Assembly (NCBI GenBank): GCA_050031985.1
Contig: JBNAIG010000034.1
Span: forward strand, 11,588-75,587
Length of the DNA: 64,000 bases
Direction: 5' to 3'
Source of the DNA: SZUA-368 sp028533045
GTDB lineage: Bacteria; Spirochaetota; Spirochaetia; DSM-2461
The notes under the pieces were generated by a model. That model made no database searches. It was given only the letters and a program-made list of their open reading frames with translations, and had not been told where the DNA came from. Position 1 is the first letter of the stretch. Every line of letters starts with the position of its first letter. Position numbers and translations under genes: made by a program. Below are positions 55,529 to 64,000 of the stretch, in pieces.

Positions 55529-58500
55529 TCACTGTTTTACAGTGACATTAAAGAGTTTTTCGATAATCACTTCCCCCTCCATGTCCAAGGCGGATAATTT
55601 ATATTCTCCCGGTATAAGTTCTTCAGGCAGTTCAAAGAACCAGCCTAAAAAAATCTCGGAATGGCTGTATCCGTTTTGTGTCCATTCTGTTTTGCCTCTG
55701 CCGATCTGACCGCTTTTATCTTTGACCGGATGAACAACCTTAACTTTATGGACAATGACTTTTGGAACCGTAGCCGAATCAAGGGCGGTAAATCTAAGAC
55801 CGATAGCCATTCCCAGTTCAGCCTCTATTTCATCGATCTGCTCAATGCATACCGGTTCTTTTACGCTGGTCAGTCCCGGATTTTCCTTCGATTCATGGGT
55901 CTCTTGTAAGTTGTAAATCCCGTAATCTACCATGGTAAAGTCCTGATTCTGAAAGCTATTAATTCCGTATTTTTCTTTGAGCTGTTTAACGAGATTTCTC
56001 ATTTTAGAAGATTTGTGATCTTCGAATTTCATTATCAATGGATGATATTCCGCTCTGTCAGCGACACAGTCTAATATGAGCATTTGATCGGCCAGTTTTT
56101 CCTGATATATGTATTTCGAAAGGCTAACCTTGCGGGCTAATAGAGATATCTCGTAAATTCTGCGATGATTGAGCAAATATTTCAGTATGGCTCGGGTCTC
56201 CACTTTAGAATCCAGAAGCAAGTCGAAATATTCATAGGACTTCATATCCATGTCAATTTCCAAACATTCGGGAGAGATTAGACCTAATAGCCTTAAGATT
56301 TTACCTTGTAAGGGCCTGCTTAGGTCTCCTAAATTATCTTTAACGGAGATATCGAAATAATTTGAAAATCTTTCTGTAAACGGGGAGTAATAAGTTCCGA
56401 AGCGGAAGATATTTTCCAGTTCTGCATTAGATGCTGATAGGGGGTCTTTCAAAAAAGCTTCGGTTCTCCCTATTACCATGCTTCTATAATCCTGCTTTGC
56501 ATAGGCAGAGTATTCATCTAAGATCTCCCCGGGACAGCTTTGATCAATTACAACTACCTTTGCCGGTATATACCGTGAACATTCGGTTTTAGAAAATGTC
56601 TTTTGAATCAGCCATAGAACTTTCTGTCCGGAAAGAGGAGTCAATTTATCTTCCTGTTTTTGCAGAATAATATACTTCTCACCGTCCAAATTATTAAATT
56701 CTTCATCATAATCGGTTGTTTTAATATCCGAAGGCTTATCAAGTTGAATGCTGTACATCTGATCCACTAATTCAGGGTAATTTTTCCACTCACTATCGAT
56801 GTATTGATAGAGAGATCCCTCTTTTTCCAAGCGGTTTTTAAAATAGACGGGAAGAGGTTCTATCGCGGTTCTCTGTTTTAGTACTCTGAGAAAACTCTGA
56901 ATAAAAAGTTCATCCTTAAAGTCCGTCAGCCCGGAGATACTTAATTCATGGATGGCAAAATCAAGGATTTCCAGCTGTACGTTCCAGGGGAGAAGTCTGT
57001 ATCCCTTTTTTAAGGCATAAGCTTCCCCGGCGAAAACAAAATCACCGGGCAGAGTCGTCTGTTCTATTTTTGCCCATTCAGTCACGATGGCTTTAAAATA
57101 GTTTTTATCAGAATCCTCGTTGTCCGAGAGCTCTTCAAGTATATAGGCCCAGTATCCTTCTGCAGATAATCCCTGCTCTTTGAACTTACCTAACATGGTG
57201 AGCATATTTTCTTTATTGTCCCTCTTATATTTATGGGGCTTGTATGTTTTAGCCAGAAAATGAGATGTTTTGACGGGCCCGTAGTGAAAAGCTTGTTTTA
57301 AGATTCTGGAAGAAGCATCTGAGCAGTTCAGCCCCTTGCACCCGGATGCCAGATGTGCCATATACAATAGCTTTTGAGTGGATTTATCTATCGATCTGAA
57401 CCATCCGTATTGTTTTTGCTTGTCCGAGATCCGATCCCTATCGCATTCCAGGTATTCGTCTAAAATAGCAATAGCTATTTCTTCGCTTTCCAAGGCGGAG
57501 CAGGGATCTTCATTTACCGTGATATGACCTTTGTAAATATACTGCTCTAATTTATCCAGAGGCTCTTTTATTTTTTCGTAATCATCCAATAAGCGGCGGC
57601 CTATGTTTTCCGTGTTTCCATATTTTACAGTCATCAGCCAATCAGCTCTCGGAAATGTAGTGCCCGTTAATAAATTATAGAACAGCAGACCGCTGCCGTA
57701 TTTGTTGAGATAATTCCGGGCCGACTCTGTTATGGCATCATCAATATTATGGTTTTGATTATGATGTAACAGGCATACGGCCAGTACGGCAATATCCGCC
57801 TTGCTATATTTTTTAATTTGGCTATTTTCAAAATAATCCTCTGCATCGAAAGATTCGTCCAGTGTAAACAATTCTTCAGGCAATCGGATTAGAGCGTCGT
57901 CATAGTTTGAATAAATAAGATTTTTAAAGGTTTCTATATTTTCCCTGTAGACATAATTGCCAAGCTCCTCCAGCTCGGTCATTAAAATCTTGAACCAGGA
58001 GGATTTAAAACGGCTTTCAAATTCTTCCTCGGAGATAAAGCCGATGTGGTCAATAATAAATTCCTTGGTTTCTTCTTGGAAAGGGGCATGACCGTTTAAG
58101 GCAAATAATACATCTAATAAACGATGGAATATTTCATTGAGAGTATCCTTTTGAAGGTCCTTATTGATTCCCCATAGCATCAATTTTTTATATAGAGTCT
58201 GCAACAGGCTCTTAAGCCATCTCCATAGGCTTTCCATGCTATAAAAATTCTCAAATTCTTTGATTAATTCAAAATACCCCTGTTCCGCCTCACTGTAGAT
58301 ATTTGTTTTGGGAAGGGAGGTCAGAATATCTTTATTCTCTCCTGTAGCTATATAGTTCCAAACAGCGTCACCCTCTTCAACTCCCTTAACTATGAACTCT
58401 TTCCAATTTGACAGGGGGTCATCTTGTGGCATATTATCTTCAGCGATATATTTAGCCGGATCGTATTTAAGCATTGCTTTATTGTTTTTAAATACATTCT

Positions 58501-59473
58501 TATCTACTATGGGATGTCCCAGTTTCTGTTCGACATAATTTCTTAATTCAAGGATCTCATCTTCCGCAGATTTTTGAACAAAGTTTTGAGTAAAGTATTC
58601 ATCAATATCAAAATCATCATCCCATGTATTATAGGGGTAGTGGACGAACATCAGATTCAATACCAGATCGGCAATCGGGTTTTGCCTGCTCCATTTTACA
58701 CTGTCCTCGGTATAAGGCATGTAAGGCATTTCCTTATAACGCTGAACCAGCAAGTCCTTAAATAACTGATAATGCTCTTCCGATTCGCGGAAATAGGAGA
58801 TAAGGTCAAAGCGGGACTTGATACCGGGGCTCTCACCTCCTCCATAGCAGCTATTATACCCCAGCATTATTTCCCGAGCCATCCCATTATCACAGTAACA
58901 AAAAGCTTTTAAGGAATCCTTGTTTATACCAATACTATCTATCCAATCCGTTATGCAGTATAGAGAATTCCCCATGTGCTCATCATCCCAATAAGGGATA
59001 AGAAAGGATGTTAAGAGGTATCCGTATTCAGGATAAACATGGGCAAGTAACAGTAGGGGCTCTAAAGCAAATGGTTCTTCGCATGTAATCCACATTTTGG
59101 AAGAGTCATTTAATGCTCTGGCAAATGTTACAAAATCCCTTGCTGTATTAAACAGGTCTTCTTTAAGCTCAGGAAATTTTAAGGCATATGCGAAGAGCAG
59201 AGTTTCTGTAAGTAGTTCATCTTTTAAGTCGACATCTTCCTTATCCCGGCCCGTTTTTTCATGTAAAAACTTATAAATAACAGGATGGGACTTAAAATCT
59301 TCCATACCTGCATGATCAATTTCAGGGTTAAAGCGAACTACGCAATAATCCTGTTCAAAGGCTTCTCCCGTAAGCACCCATTCACCATACTGCTGTAGTG
59401 CTTCTCTTATTGAATCTACCCGGTTTGGGTCATAGTTAAATATATATTTTGGTTTCATCTCTTCAAAAGCCAT
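55529..59473 (-). CDS. Giant protein of unknown function with C-terminal DUF3859-like domain
   Basis: 1314 residues, no signal peptide or membrane helix, largely helical with HEAT-like character. It shares a long stretch with the next protein upstream: a YPEYxYLL motif, IPYWDDEH (residues 159-166), CDNG (194-197), NWKEFIVKGVEEGDAVWNYI, and a late KFEDHKSSKMRNLVKQLKEK. From residue 1181 there is a separate beta-rich domain starting VDYGIYNLQET and containing GMAIGLRF, VVHPVKDKSGQ and FFELPEELIPGEY, which fits DUF3859 as I recall it. I do not recognise the main body. It is one of two paralogues in the A+T-rich five-gene cluster; the stop lies 80 bases before the BspA-like gene. Confidence 0.8.
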   Translation of the reverse strand: MAFEEMKPKYIFNYDPNRVDSIREALQQYGEWVLTGEAFEQDYCVVRFNPEIDHAGMEDFKSHPVIYKFLHEKTGRDKEDVDLKDELLTETLLFAYALKFPELKEDLFNTARDFVTFARALNDSSKMWITCEEPFALEPLLLLAHVYPEYGYLLTSFLIPYWDDEHMGNSLYCITDWIDSIGINKDSLKAFCYCDNGMAREIMLGYNSCYGGGESPGIKSRFDLISYFRESEEHYQLFKDLLVQRYKEMPYMPYTEDSVKWSRQNPIADLVLNLMFVHYPYNTWDDDFDIDEYFTQNFVQKSAEDEILELRNYVEQKLGHPIVDKNVFKNNKAMLKYDPAKYIAEDNMPQDDPLSNWKEFIVKGVEEGDAVWNYIATGENKDILTSLPKTNIYSEAEQGYFELIKEFENFYSMESLWRWLKSLLQTLYKKLMLWGINKDLQKDTLNEIFHRLLDVLFALNGHAPFQEETKEFIIDHIGFISEEEFESRFKSSWFKILMTELEELGNYVYRENIETFKNLIYSNYDDALIRLPEELFTLDESFDAEDYFENSQIKKYSKADIAVLAVCLLHHNQNHNIDDAITESARNYLNKYGSGLLFYNLLTGTTFPRADWLMTVKYGNTENIGRRLLDDYEKIKEPLDKLEQYIYKGHITVNEDPCSALESEEIAIAILDEYLECDRDRISDKQKQYGWFRSIDKSTQKLLYMAHLASGCKGLNCSDASSRILKQAFHYGPVKTSHFLAKTYKPHKYKRDNKENMLTMLGKFKEQGLSAEGYWAYILEELSDNEDSDKNYFKAIVTEWAKIEQTTLPGDFVFAGEAYALKKGYRLLPWNVQLEILDFAIHELSISGLTDFKDELFIQSFLRVLKQRTAIEPLPVYFKNRLEKEGSLYQYIDSEWKNYPELVDQMYSIQLDKPSDIKTTDYDEEFNNLDGEKYIILQKQEDKLTPLSGQKVLWLIQKTFSKTECSRYIPAKVVVIDQSCPGEILDEYSAYAKQDYRSMVIGRTEAFLKDPLSASNAELENIFRFGTYYSPFTERFSNYFDISVKDNLGDLSRPLQGKILRLLGLISPECLEIDMDMKSYEYFDLLLDSKVETRAILKYLLNHRRIYEISLLARKVSLSKYIYQEKLADQMLILDCVADRAEYHPLIMKFEDHKSSKMRNLVKQLKEKYGINSFQNQDFTMVDYGIYNLQETHESKENPGLTSVKEPVCIEQIDEIEAELGMAIGLRFTALDSATVPKVIVHKVKVVHPVKDKSGQIGRGKTEWTQNGYSHSEIFLGWFFELPEELIPGEYKLSALDMEGEVIIEKLFNVTVKQ

Positions 59474-59513
59474 AAAAATCTCTTATCCTTTATATTCAGT
59501 AATTTTAGCTATT

Positions 59514-62500
59514 TTACTTACTGTTAAGAATAGATTTAACAATAGCTTTTATCTTACGGGATTTATCATTTTTAAAAGGAAGTACAAGATATTTTGCATC
59601 CTTCTCATCTTTAAACATGATAACAAGATCCCTACGTTGAGAATCAGATAAATATTTAATATTCTTTTCAATAATGCCATCTCTACCCATTTCAATGCAG
59701 AGTTCCTTAAATAGAGGCTGATCATTACCCAGATAGTAGGCTATAAGGTTCTCTTTTTTAATATCCAGATCTTTAATATGCTCGTAAAGGTATTCGTATG
59801 ACTCATTAATCCAGTATTCTACTTCATTTCCTCCCTGGGAAGGGTGGGCATCCAGATACTCTTCCATGGTAATATCACTGTTTTTAACCAGGGATCGAAG
59901 ATAACTGTAAAAAAGATCATTTTCCAGAATTCGGAAACCTCTGACACTGTGGTTTAACAGAAGGGTAAACAGTCTAGCCTGTTCTTCTTTGGGAAGTTGC
60001 CACACAAACATACCAAGGTTATAATTTGTCGTCCGGCGAAACTCATAATATGTATGTTTTCTAATATTCTCATCAAATATTTTACTAATTTCCCTGTATT
60101 CAAGATCTCCTGATAAGTAGGCTAATGTTTTTTCAGTAATAACCTCACCACTTAATGTGGACTCTTCCATAGTATTATATTTAATGTATATATCCAGGGC
60201 TCTCTCAAAATCCCCGGTCTGATCCAGTGGATACTTCGGGTTTCGTAGAGCCAGATCTATATAGAACTTAAGTTTGGCCTGTTCATTTATATAGATTAAT
60301 CCCTCTTCCAGAGCTATGGCTTCGTTTTTTCTAAAAGCACCGATCATTCCGCAATCTTCATCGTCCTTCTCTTCGTAAACATCGAGCCACCACAGGTACT
60401 TATCTACATCACAGGGCTCTGTTATATTCCCTTTATCCTGAACCTGTGCCATCTTGAATGCACAAAGCTGTTTCCTTGGTACTTTAGCTCTCTCCAGCTC
60501 TTTATAAAACCTCTCTTCTGACTCTTCATCCTCAAACTCAACATTAGAGTAATCATTAGAGTAGAACCTTCCAATCTGTCTGATAACCCATTGTGGAGCT
60601 AAAGCGGTTAAAAGTTTAAAAACTCTGTCTGCCATTAGACTTAATGGGGGAACCAGGTTTCTCATCCAGTAGCAGCATAGAATAATATTCTGGAATCCAT
60701 CTTTATAAAAAAACAGACTGTAGCTTTTCTGATGCTCACTGAATTTGTTTACATAGAGATCTCCTCTACACTCTTCATCCCTGTAGAGGTGCTTCTCCAG
60801 TAATTCGAGGATTGTCTCATGACTAGCCAACTTTGGAGTATCTGCAGCACTAACTTTCCCCATTAAAAGATCCATAGGGTTCTGTGGTTCAACAGTAAAA
60901 TAATCAACTATGAGCTTTAACTCATCATCAGAAATATTTTCCCGTAGATGTTTTTGAAGTTGCTTTACAGCCAACTCCCAAGGACCTTTTCCTATATAAT
61001 CGATAAGTTTCTGTGTAATCTCATCAAAATTACCTTCAAGTTTGTCTCTGTATAGGAGATATGTAGCAAGGGTTATACGACCTAATACAGGTTTTCCCCA
61101 TTTAGAGCAATCATAGGCAGCTCTTCCATTCTGTCTGATAACAGCCTCTACATATTTTCTGCTGTCATAATCAATTTTATCCCCATGGTTAAAGGAGTAG
61201 TTATCAAGGGTTAGTTTTTTCTCCGCCGGTCTGCTTTTTTTACTATATCGCTTATAGAAATCATCTATACTTATTAGATTCCAGCCACCCTCTACGTCGG
61301 TAACAATCTCTCTCATATTGTCACAAATCTCTTCTTTACCTAGTAAGCGGTAAAAGACATCCAGTATTCTTAAAAACTGATTAGCTCCCTCTTCCCGGTT
61401 CGTTGACTCTTCTTCTGCCTCTCCGGTTTTTCTTACACCTATTTTAAGGATTAATCCGTTGCTACTTTGTGGCTCCGACTCTTCCTCTCTGCTGTATACC
61501 AGATCACTTAAAACTCCTGATAAAATATCATCCAGTTGATTTTTTATATCTCCCTCATAGTCTAAAGGGCTTGTGGTATAGGTTATGTCAAAATAGAAAT
61601 TCCTGGCATGTTTTTTTGCTATTGGAATAAGTTCGGTTTTTGTTATCCCTTCTAAAATATCCTCATTACTGCCGGATTCAATATAGCTCCAGAGATTCTC
61701 ACCCTTTGGAAGGGCTAATATAAACTCTTTTAAATTATTAAGATCATCCCCTCTGTATTTATCCCTGTCCATATAATCAGACTGATCTCTACTATCCTGA
61801 TCTTTCTCCGTATATTTTACCAATGGAGTGTCTACTGACTCCTTTATATACTCCTCAAGGTCAAAGGCTTCATTCTCCACGGTATCAGTTATAAACTTCT
61901 TCTGCAGATGTTCAGAATATTGATCAACTTCATCATCATTATATTCGTTTATGGGAGAGTAAAATGAGATGAAATACTCTACCACAGGGGTTCTTTCTTC
62001 AGCTTCACTGTCTGAGCTATACATAAGTACAGGTTCCTCTTTAAACCTTCTTAAAAGCTCCTCTTTAAACCAGGTATACTCTTCGGGGGACTCTTTTAGA
62101 TATTCTCCCAGACTCCGGTTTCCTATAATCTCATCATTTTCGTTGTAGAAACATACCTCTTTATTAAACATAAAATGTCTAAAATGGCCGTTATCACACC
62201 AGATATACGCCTTTATCATATCCCTTGTCCATCCACGTTTTTCTACAAGGGTAAATAGAAAATCCTCATAACCTGTGGCGTGTTCAGTGTCCCAATAGGG
62301 TATAAAATATAGCCCTAGAAGATAGGTATATTCGGGGTATTTAACAGCTATTAAATAGAGGGCATCTGCTCCAAAAAGCCTCATATCATCAATCCAGACA
62401 TCATCGGTATTATTATATCTTCTCATGGCAGAAACTATGGATTTGGCAGTCTCTATAATCTCATCTTTTAACTCATCATACTCTAGAGCTATTGCAATAA

Positions 62501-62801
62501 AGATAGGTTCGGAGTTGTATATTTCATCACCATCTTTTATCTCATCGGTAGTAAAATTACCTCCAGGGCCGAAACTTAATGACTCTTGTAATGTTGCTGT
62601 ATTTTTAACATCCTTTGTATTTAACCTTCTAACACCGGACTCTGTTTCTATCTTGAACTCTACATTAAACATACCTATAAAATCTTTTACAAAGGCTTTG
62701 TCATTATCTAAAAGATCCCTGTACTGATTTAATACATCTTTTATCGATGCTGAGTTGTTCTCTTTAAATGTTAAAATTATATTTTTATCAAATTGTTTCA
62801 T
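59514..62801 (-). CDS. Giant protein of unknown function, paralogue of the preceding without DUF3859
   Basis: 1095 residues, cytosolic, acidic and helical. It shares with the 1314-residue neighbour the order YPEYTYLLGL, IPYWDTEH (residues 167-174), CDNG (202-205), NLKEFILALPKGENLWSYI and an ending KNDKSRKIKAIVKSILNSK, but stops there; the DUF3859-like part is absent. The duplication is old, as overall identity looks low outside these blocks. The DNA is more A+T-rich than the rest of the window, with many AAA, ATA and TTA codons. GGAG lies upstream of the ATG. It lies 40 bases before the 1314-residue gene and 42 bases after the repeat-protein gene, so all are likely co-transcribed. Confidence 0.8.
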   Translation of the reverse strand: MKQFDKNIILTFKENNSASIKDVLNQYRDLLDNDKAFVKDFIGMFNVEFKIETESGVRRLNTKDVKNTATLQESLSFGPGGNFTTDEIKDGDEIYNSEPIFIAIALEYDELKDEIIETAKSIVSAMRRYNNTDDVWIDDMRLFGADALYLIAVKYPEYTYLLGLYFIPYWDTEHATGYEDFLFTLVEKRGWTRDMIKAYIWCDNGHFRHFMFNKEVCFYNENDEIIGNRSLGEYLKESPEEYTWFKEELLRRFKEEPVLMYSSDSEAEERTPVVEYFISFYSPINEYNDDEVDQYSEHLQKKFITDTVENEAFDLEEYIKESVDTPLVKYTEKDQDSRDQSDYMDRDKYRGDDLNNLKEFILALPKGENLWSYIESGSNEDILEGITKTELIPIAKKHARNFYFDITYTTSPLDYEGDIKNQLDDILSGVLSDLVYSREEESEPQSSNGLILKIGVRKTGEAEEESTNREEGANQFLRILDVFYRLLGKEEICDNMREIVTDVEGGWNLISIDDFYKRYSKKSRPAEKKLTLDNYSFNHGDKIDYDSRKYVEAVIRQNGRAAYDCSKWGKPVLGRITLATYLLYRDKLEGNFDEITQKLIDYIGKGPWELAVKQLQKHLRENISDDELKLIVDYFTVEPQNPMDLLMGKVSAADTPKLASHETILELLEKHLYRDEECRGDLYVNKFSEHQKSYSLFFYKDGFQNIILCCYWMRNLVPPLSLMADRVFKLLTALAPQWVIRQIGRFYSNDYSNVEFEDEESEERFYKELERAKVPRKQLCAFKMAQVQDKGNITEPCDVDKYLWWLDVYEEKDDEDCGMIGAFRKNEAIALEEGLIYINEQAKLKFYIDLALRNPKYPLDQTGDFERALDIYIKYNTMEESTLSGEVITEKTLAYLSGDLEYREISKIFDENIRKHTYYEFRRTTNYNLGMFVWQLPKEEQARLFTLLLNHSVRGFRILENDLFYSYLRSLVKNSDITMEEYLDAHPSQGGNEVEYWINESYEYLYEHIKDLDIKKENLIAYYLGNDQPLFKELCIEMGRDGIIEKNIKYLSDSQRRDLVIMFKDEKDAKYLVLPFKNDKSRKIKAIVKSILNSK

Positions 62802-62843
62802 TGTTTACTTTGCTCCATTACTATTTGATTTTCAGTCTGTTAT

Positions 62844-63988
62844 TTAATTCCTTTGAGTAAGTAACTCGGATACTGTTACTCCATCTTCGTTCTTTAAACT
62901 TAGAATATCTTCGTCGGTACTAGACCAATTAGGATTAAACTGAGCTAAAAAATGAGCAACCGTGATTCCGTGTTTTTTTAAGCAAAGGATATCTTTATCA
63001 TTTGTTTGCCAATTAGGATTTGATATGGCTAACCTATGAGCAACACCCCAAACATGTTCGTGTTCTAAGCAAAGAATCTCCTTATCATCTGTTTGCCATA
63101 GGGGATTGTTTTCGGCTAATAAAAGAGCTACTTGTTTACCTATAATATTTTTTAACTTTAATATTTCCTTATCCTCACATCGGAAATAAATATTAGGAAG
63201 AGCTGCTATATAATGAGCCATGGCTTTTCCTTTTTCATTTTTTAGTAATAGGGTATCTCTATCTTGTTTAAGAAACTGATTTACAGTCCAGCCATTACTA
63301 TCTGTCAATTTTAGTATATCTTCGTCAGTGCAAGTCCAGTCAGGATTATGTAGAGCCAATAAGTGAGCCACGCTGGTTCCTCCATGCTCTAGTTTTAAAA
63401 TCTCTTTATCCTTAGTAAGCCAATTGGGTCTTGTTTTAGCAAATACATGAGCAACCGTTTCTGATATCTCGTATGATCCACCGTTTCGAAGTTTTAAGAT
63501 ATCCTTATCTTCTGTTATCCAATTATCATTATAAATAGCAAGGGTATAGGCAATTACCTGTTTTTCACTATTTGCTAAACAGAGGAGGTGTTTATCGTTT
63601 GTTTGCCACGTCCCTGATTTTGCTTTTTGAAAGTATAAAAGAGTTTCAACTGTTTCTCCTTGATTATTTTTTAAAGCAAGAATCTCCTTATCTTCTGTTG
63701 TCCAGTCAGGATTATACATAGCTAACTCATGAGCCACGCTAGTATTATACTTATCTTTTATGGTTAGAATATCCTTATCATCTGTCATCCAATTTTGGTT
63801 ATGTATAGCAAGTGTATGGGCCACACTATAACCAAATGTAGTTAATGTAAGTATTTCTTTGTCATGAGTAGTCCACTCAGGATTGTATAAAGCCAAATAT
63901 TTAGCGACTGTATTTCCATTTTTGTCCTCTAGCTTAAGAATAACGCTATTGTCCGTACTCCAGTTTTTATTATGGAGTTTTTGATAAT
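62844..63988 (-). CDS. Ankyrin-like VAH-repeat protein, N-terminus beyond contig end
   Basis: At least 380 residues are open to the right edge; the true start is not in the window (the ATG at 63896 lies inside a repeat). The product is about 13 tandem units of 26-33 residues with consensus W-x-T-x-D-K-E-I-L-x-L then N-G-x-T-V-A-H-x-L-A then NPxW. The VAHxLA helix recalls the LHLAA helix of ankyrin repeats. Repeats vary: one unit reads TVETLLYF, one NQFLKQ. There is no signal or membrane segment in the visible part. A protein-protein interaction scaffold is likely; nothing more specific can be said. It is the first visible gene of the cluster. Confidence 0.8.
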
Positions 63989-64000
63989 AGATCGGAAGAG
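63989..64000. other. Sequencing-adapter sequence at contig end
   Basis: The last 12 bases, AGATCGGAAGAG, equal the start of the Illumina TruSeq adapter. This is a library artefact and not genomic DNA. Confidence 0.9.

Noticed and set aside
52711..63988. A prophage or integrative element
   Set aside because: No integrase, transposase, phage structural gene or attachment repeat is visible. Base composition alone does not support it.

Overview
The window is a 64 kb stretch of a draft or metagenomic contig from a free-living-type spirochaete (Spirochaetaceae-like; inference). The evidence is a FliG paralogue of the spirochaete FliG1 type, a full Rnf complex, spirochaete-style lipoproteins and BspA-like (DUF285) surface proteins. 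The last 12 bases match the start of the Illumina TruSeq adapter, so the right edge is a contig end, not a biological border. The left edge cuts nadB.

Layout. 0-7 kb: nadC-nadB, a small acidic protein gene, and a tightly packed housekeeping operon on the minus strand (rplU-prp-rpmA-obgE-nadD-yqeK-LCP protein-rsfS), preceded by tRNA-Leu(UAA). 7-11.2 kb: a beta-helix lipoprotein, the tRNA thiolation gene ttcA and a YbiT-type ABC-F gene with a hairpin leader. 11.3-11.5 kb: remnants of a fumarylacetoacetate-hydrolase gene. 11.6-17.2 kb: a tripartite RND efflux operon (TolC, adaptor, pump). 17.2-23.7 kb: comM, a PfkB kinase, rlpA, and the fliG1-aminotransferase-secreted protein operon. 23.7-29.9 kb: gltB-gltD. 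30-39.7 kb: a PAS/HPt signalling protein, lacZ with a divergent araC, pyrG, thiI and a secreted FnIII-like/TPR protein. 39.7-51.6 kb: a likely ten-gene minus-strand operon (SLC12-like transporter, HD-GYP-like protein, membrane protein, rnfCDGEAB, catalytically degenerate GH57 protein). 51.6-52.6 kb: an NrpR-like regulator. 52.7-64 kb: an A+T-richer accessory cluster of five co-directional genes: a VAH-repeat protein, two giant paralogous proteins of unknown function (one with a C-terminal DUF3859-like domain) and two BspA-like lipoproteins.

Two signals stand out. First, many first genes of transcription units (nadC, ttcA, the PAS/HPt gene, pyrG, thiI, the NrpR-like regulator, the SLC12-like transporter, and less strictly fliG1 and araC) have a good -35/-10 promoter whose -10 box ends only 6-9 bases before the start codon, usually without a Shine-Dalgarno site. 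This suggests widespread leaderless mRNA. Second, the giant-paralogue/VAH-repeat/BspA cluster at the right end looks like an uncharacterised accessory system.

All assignments come from reading motifs in the sequence. No database search was run, and base-composition statements are by eye.
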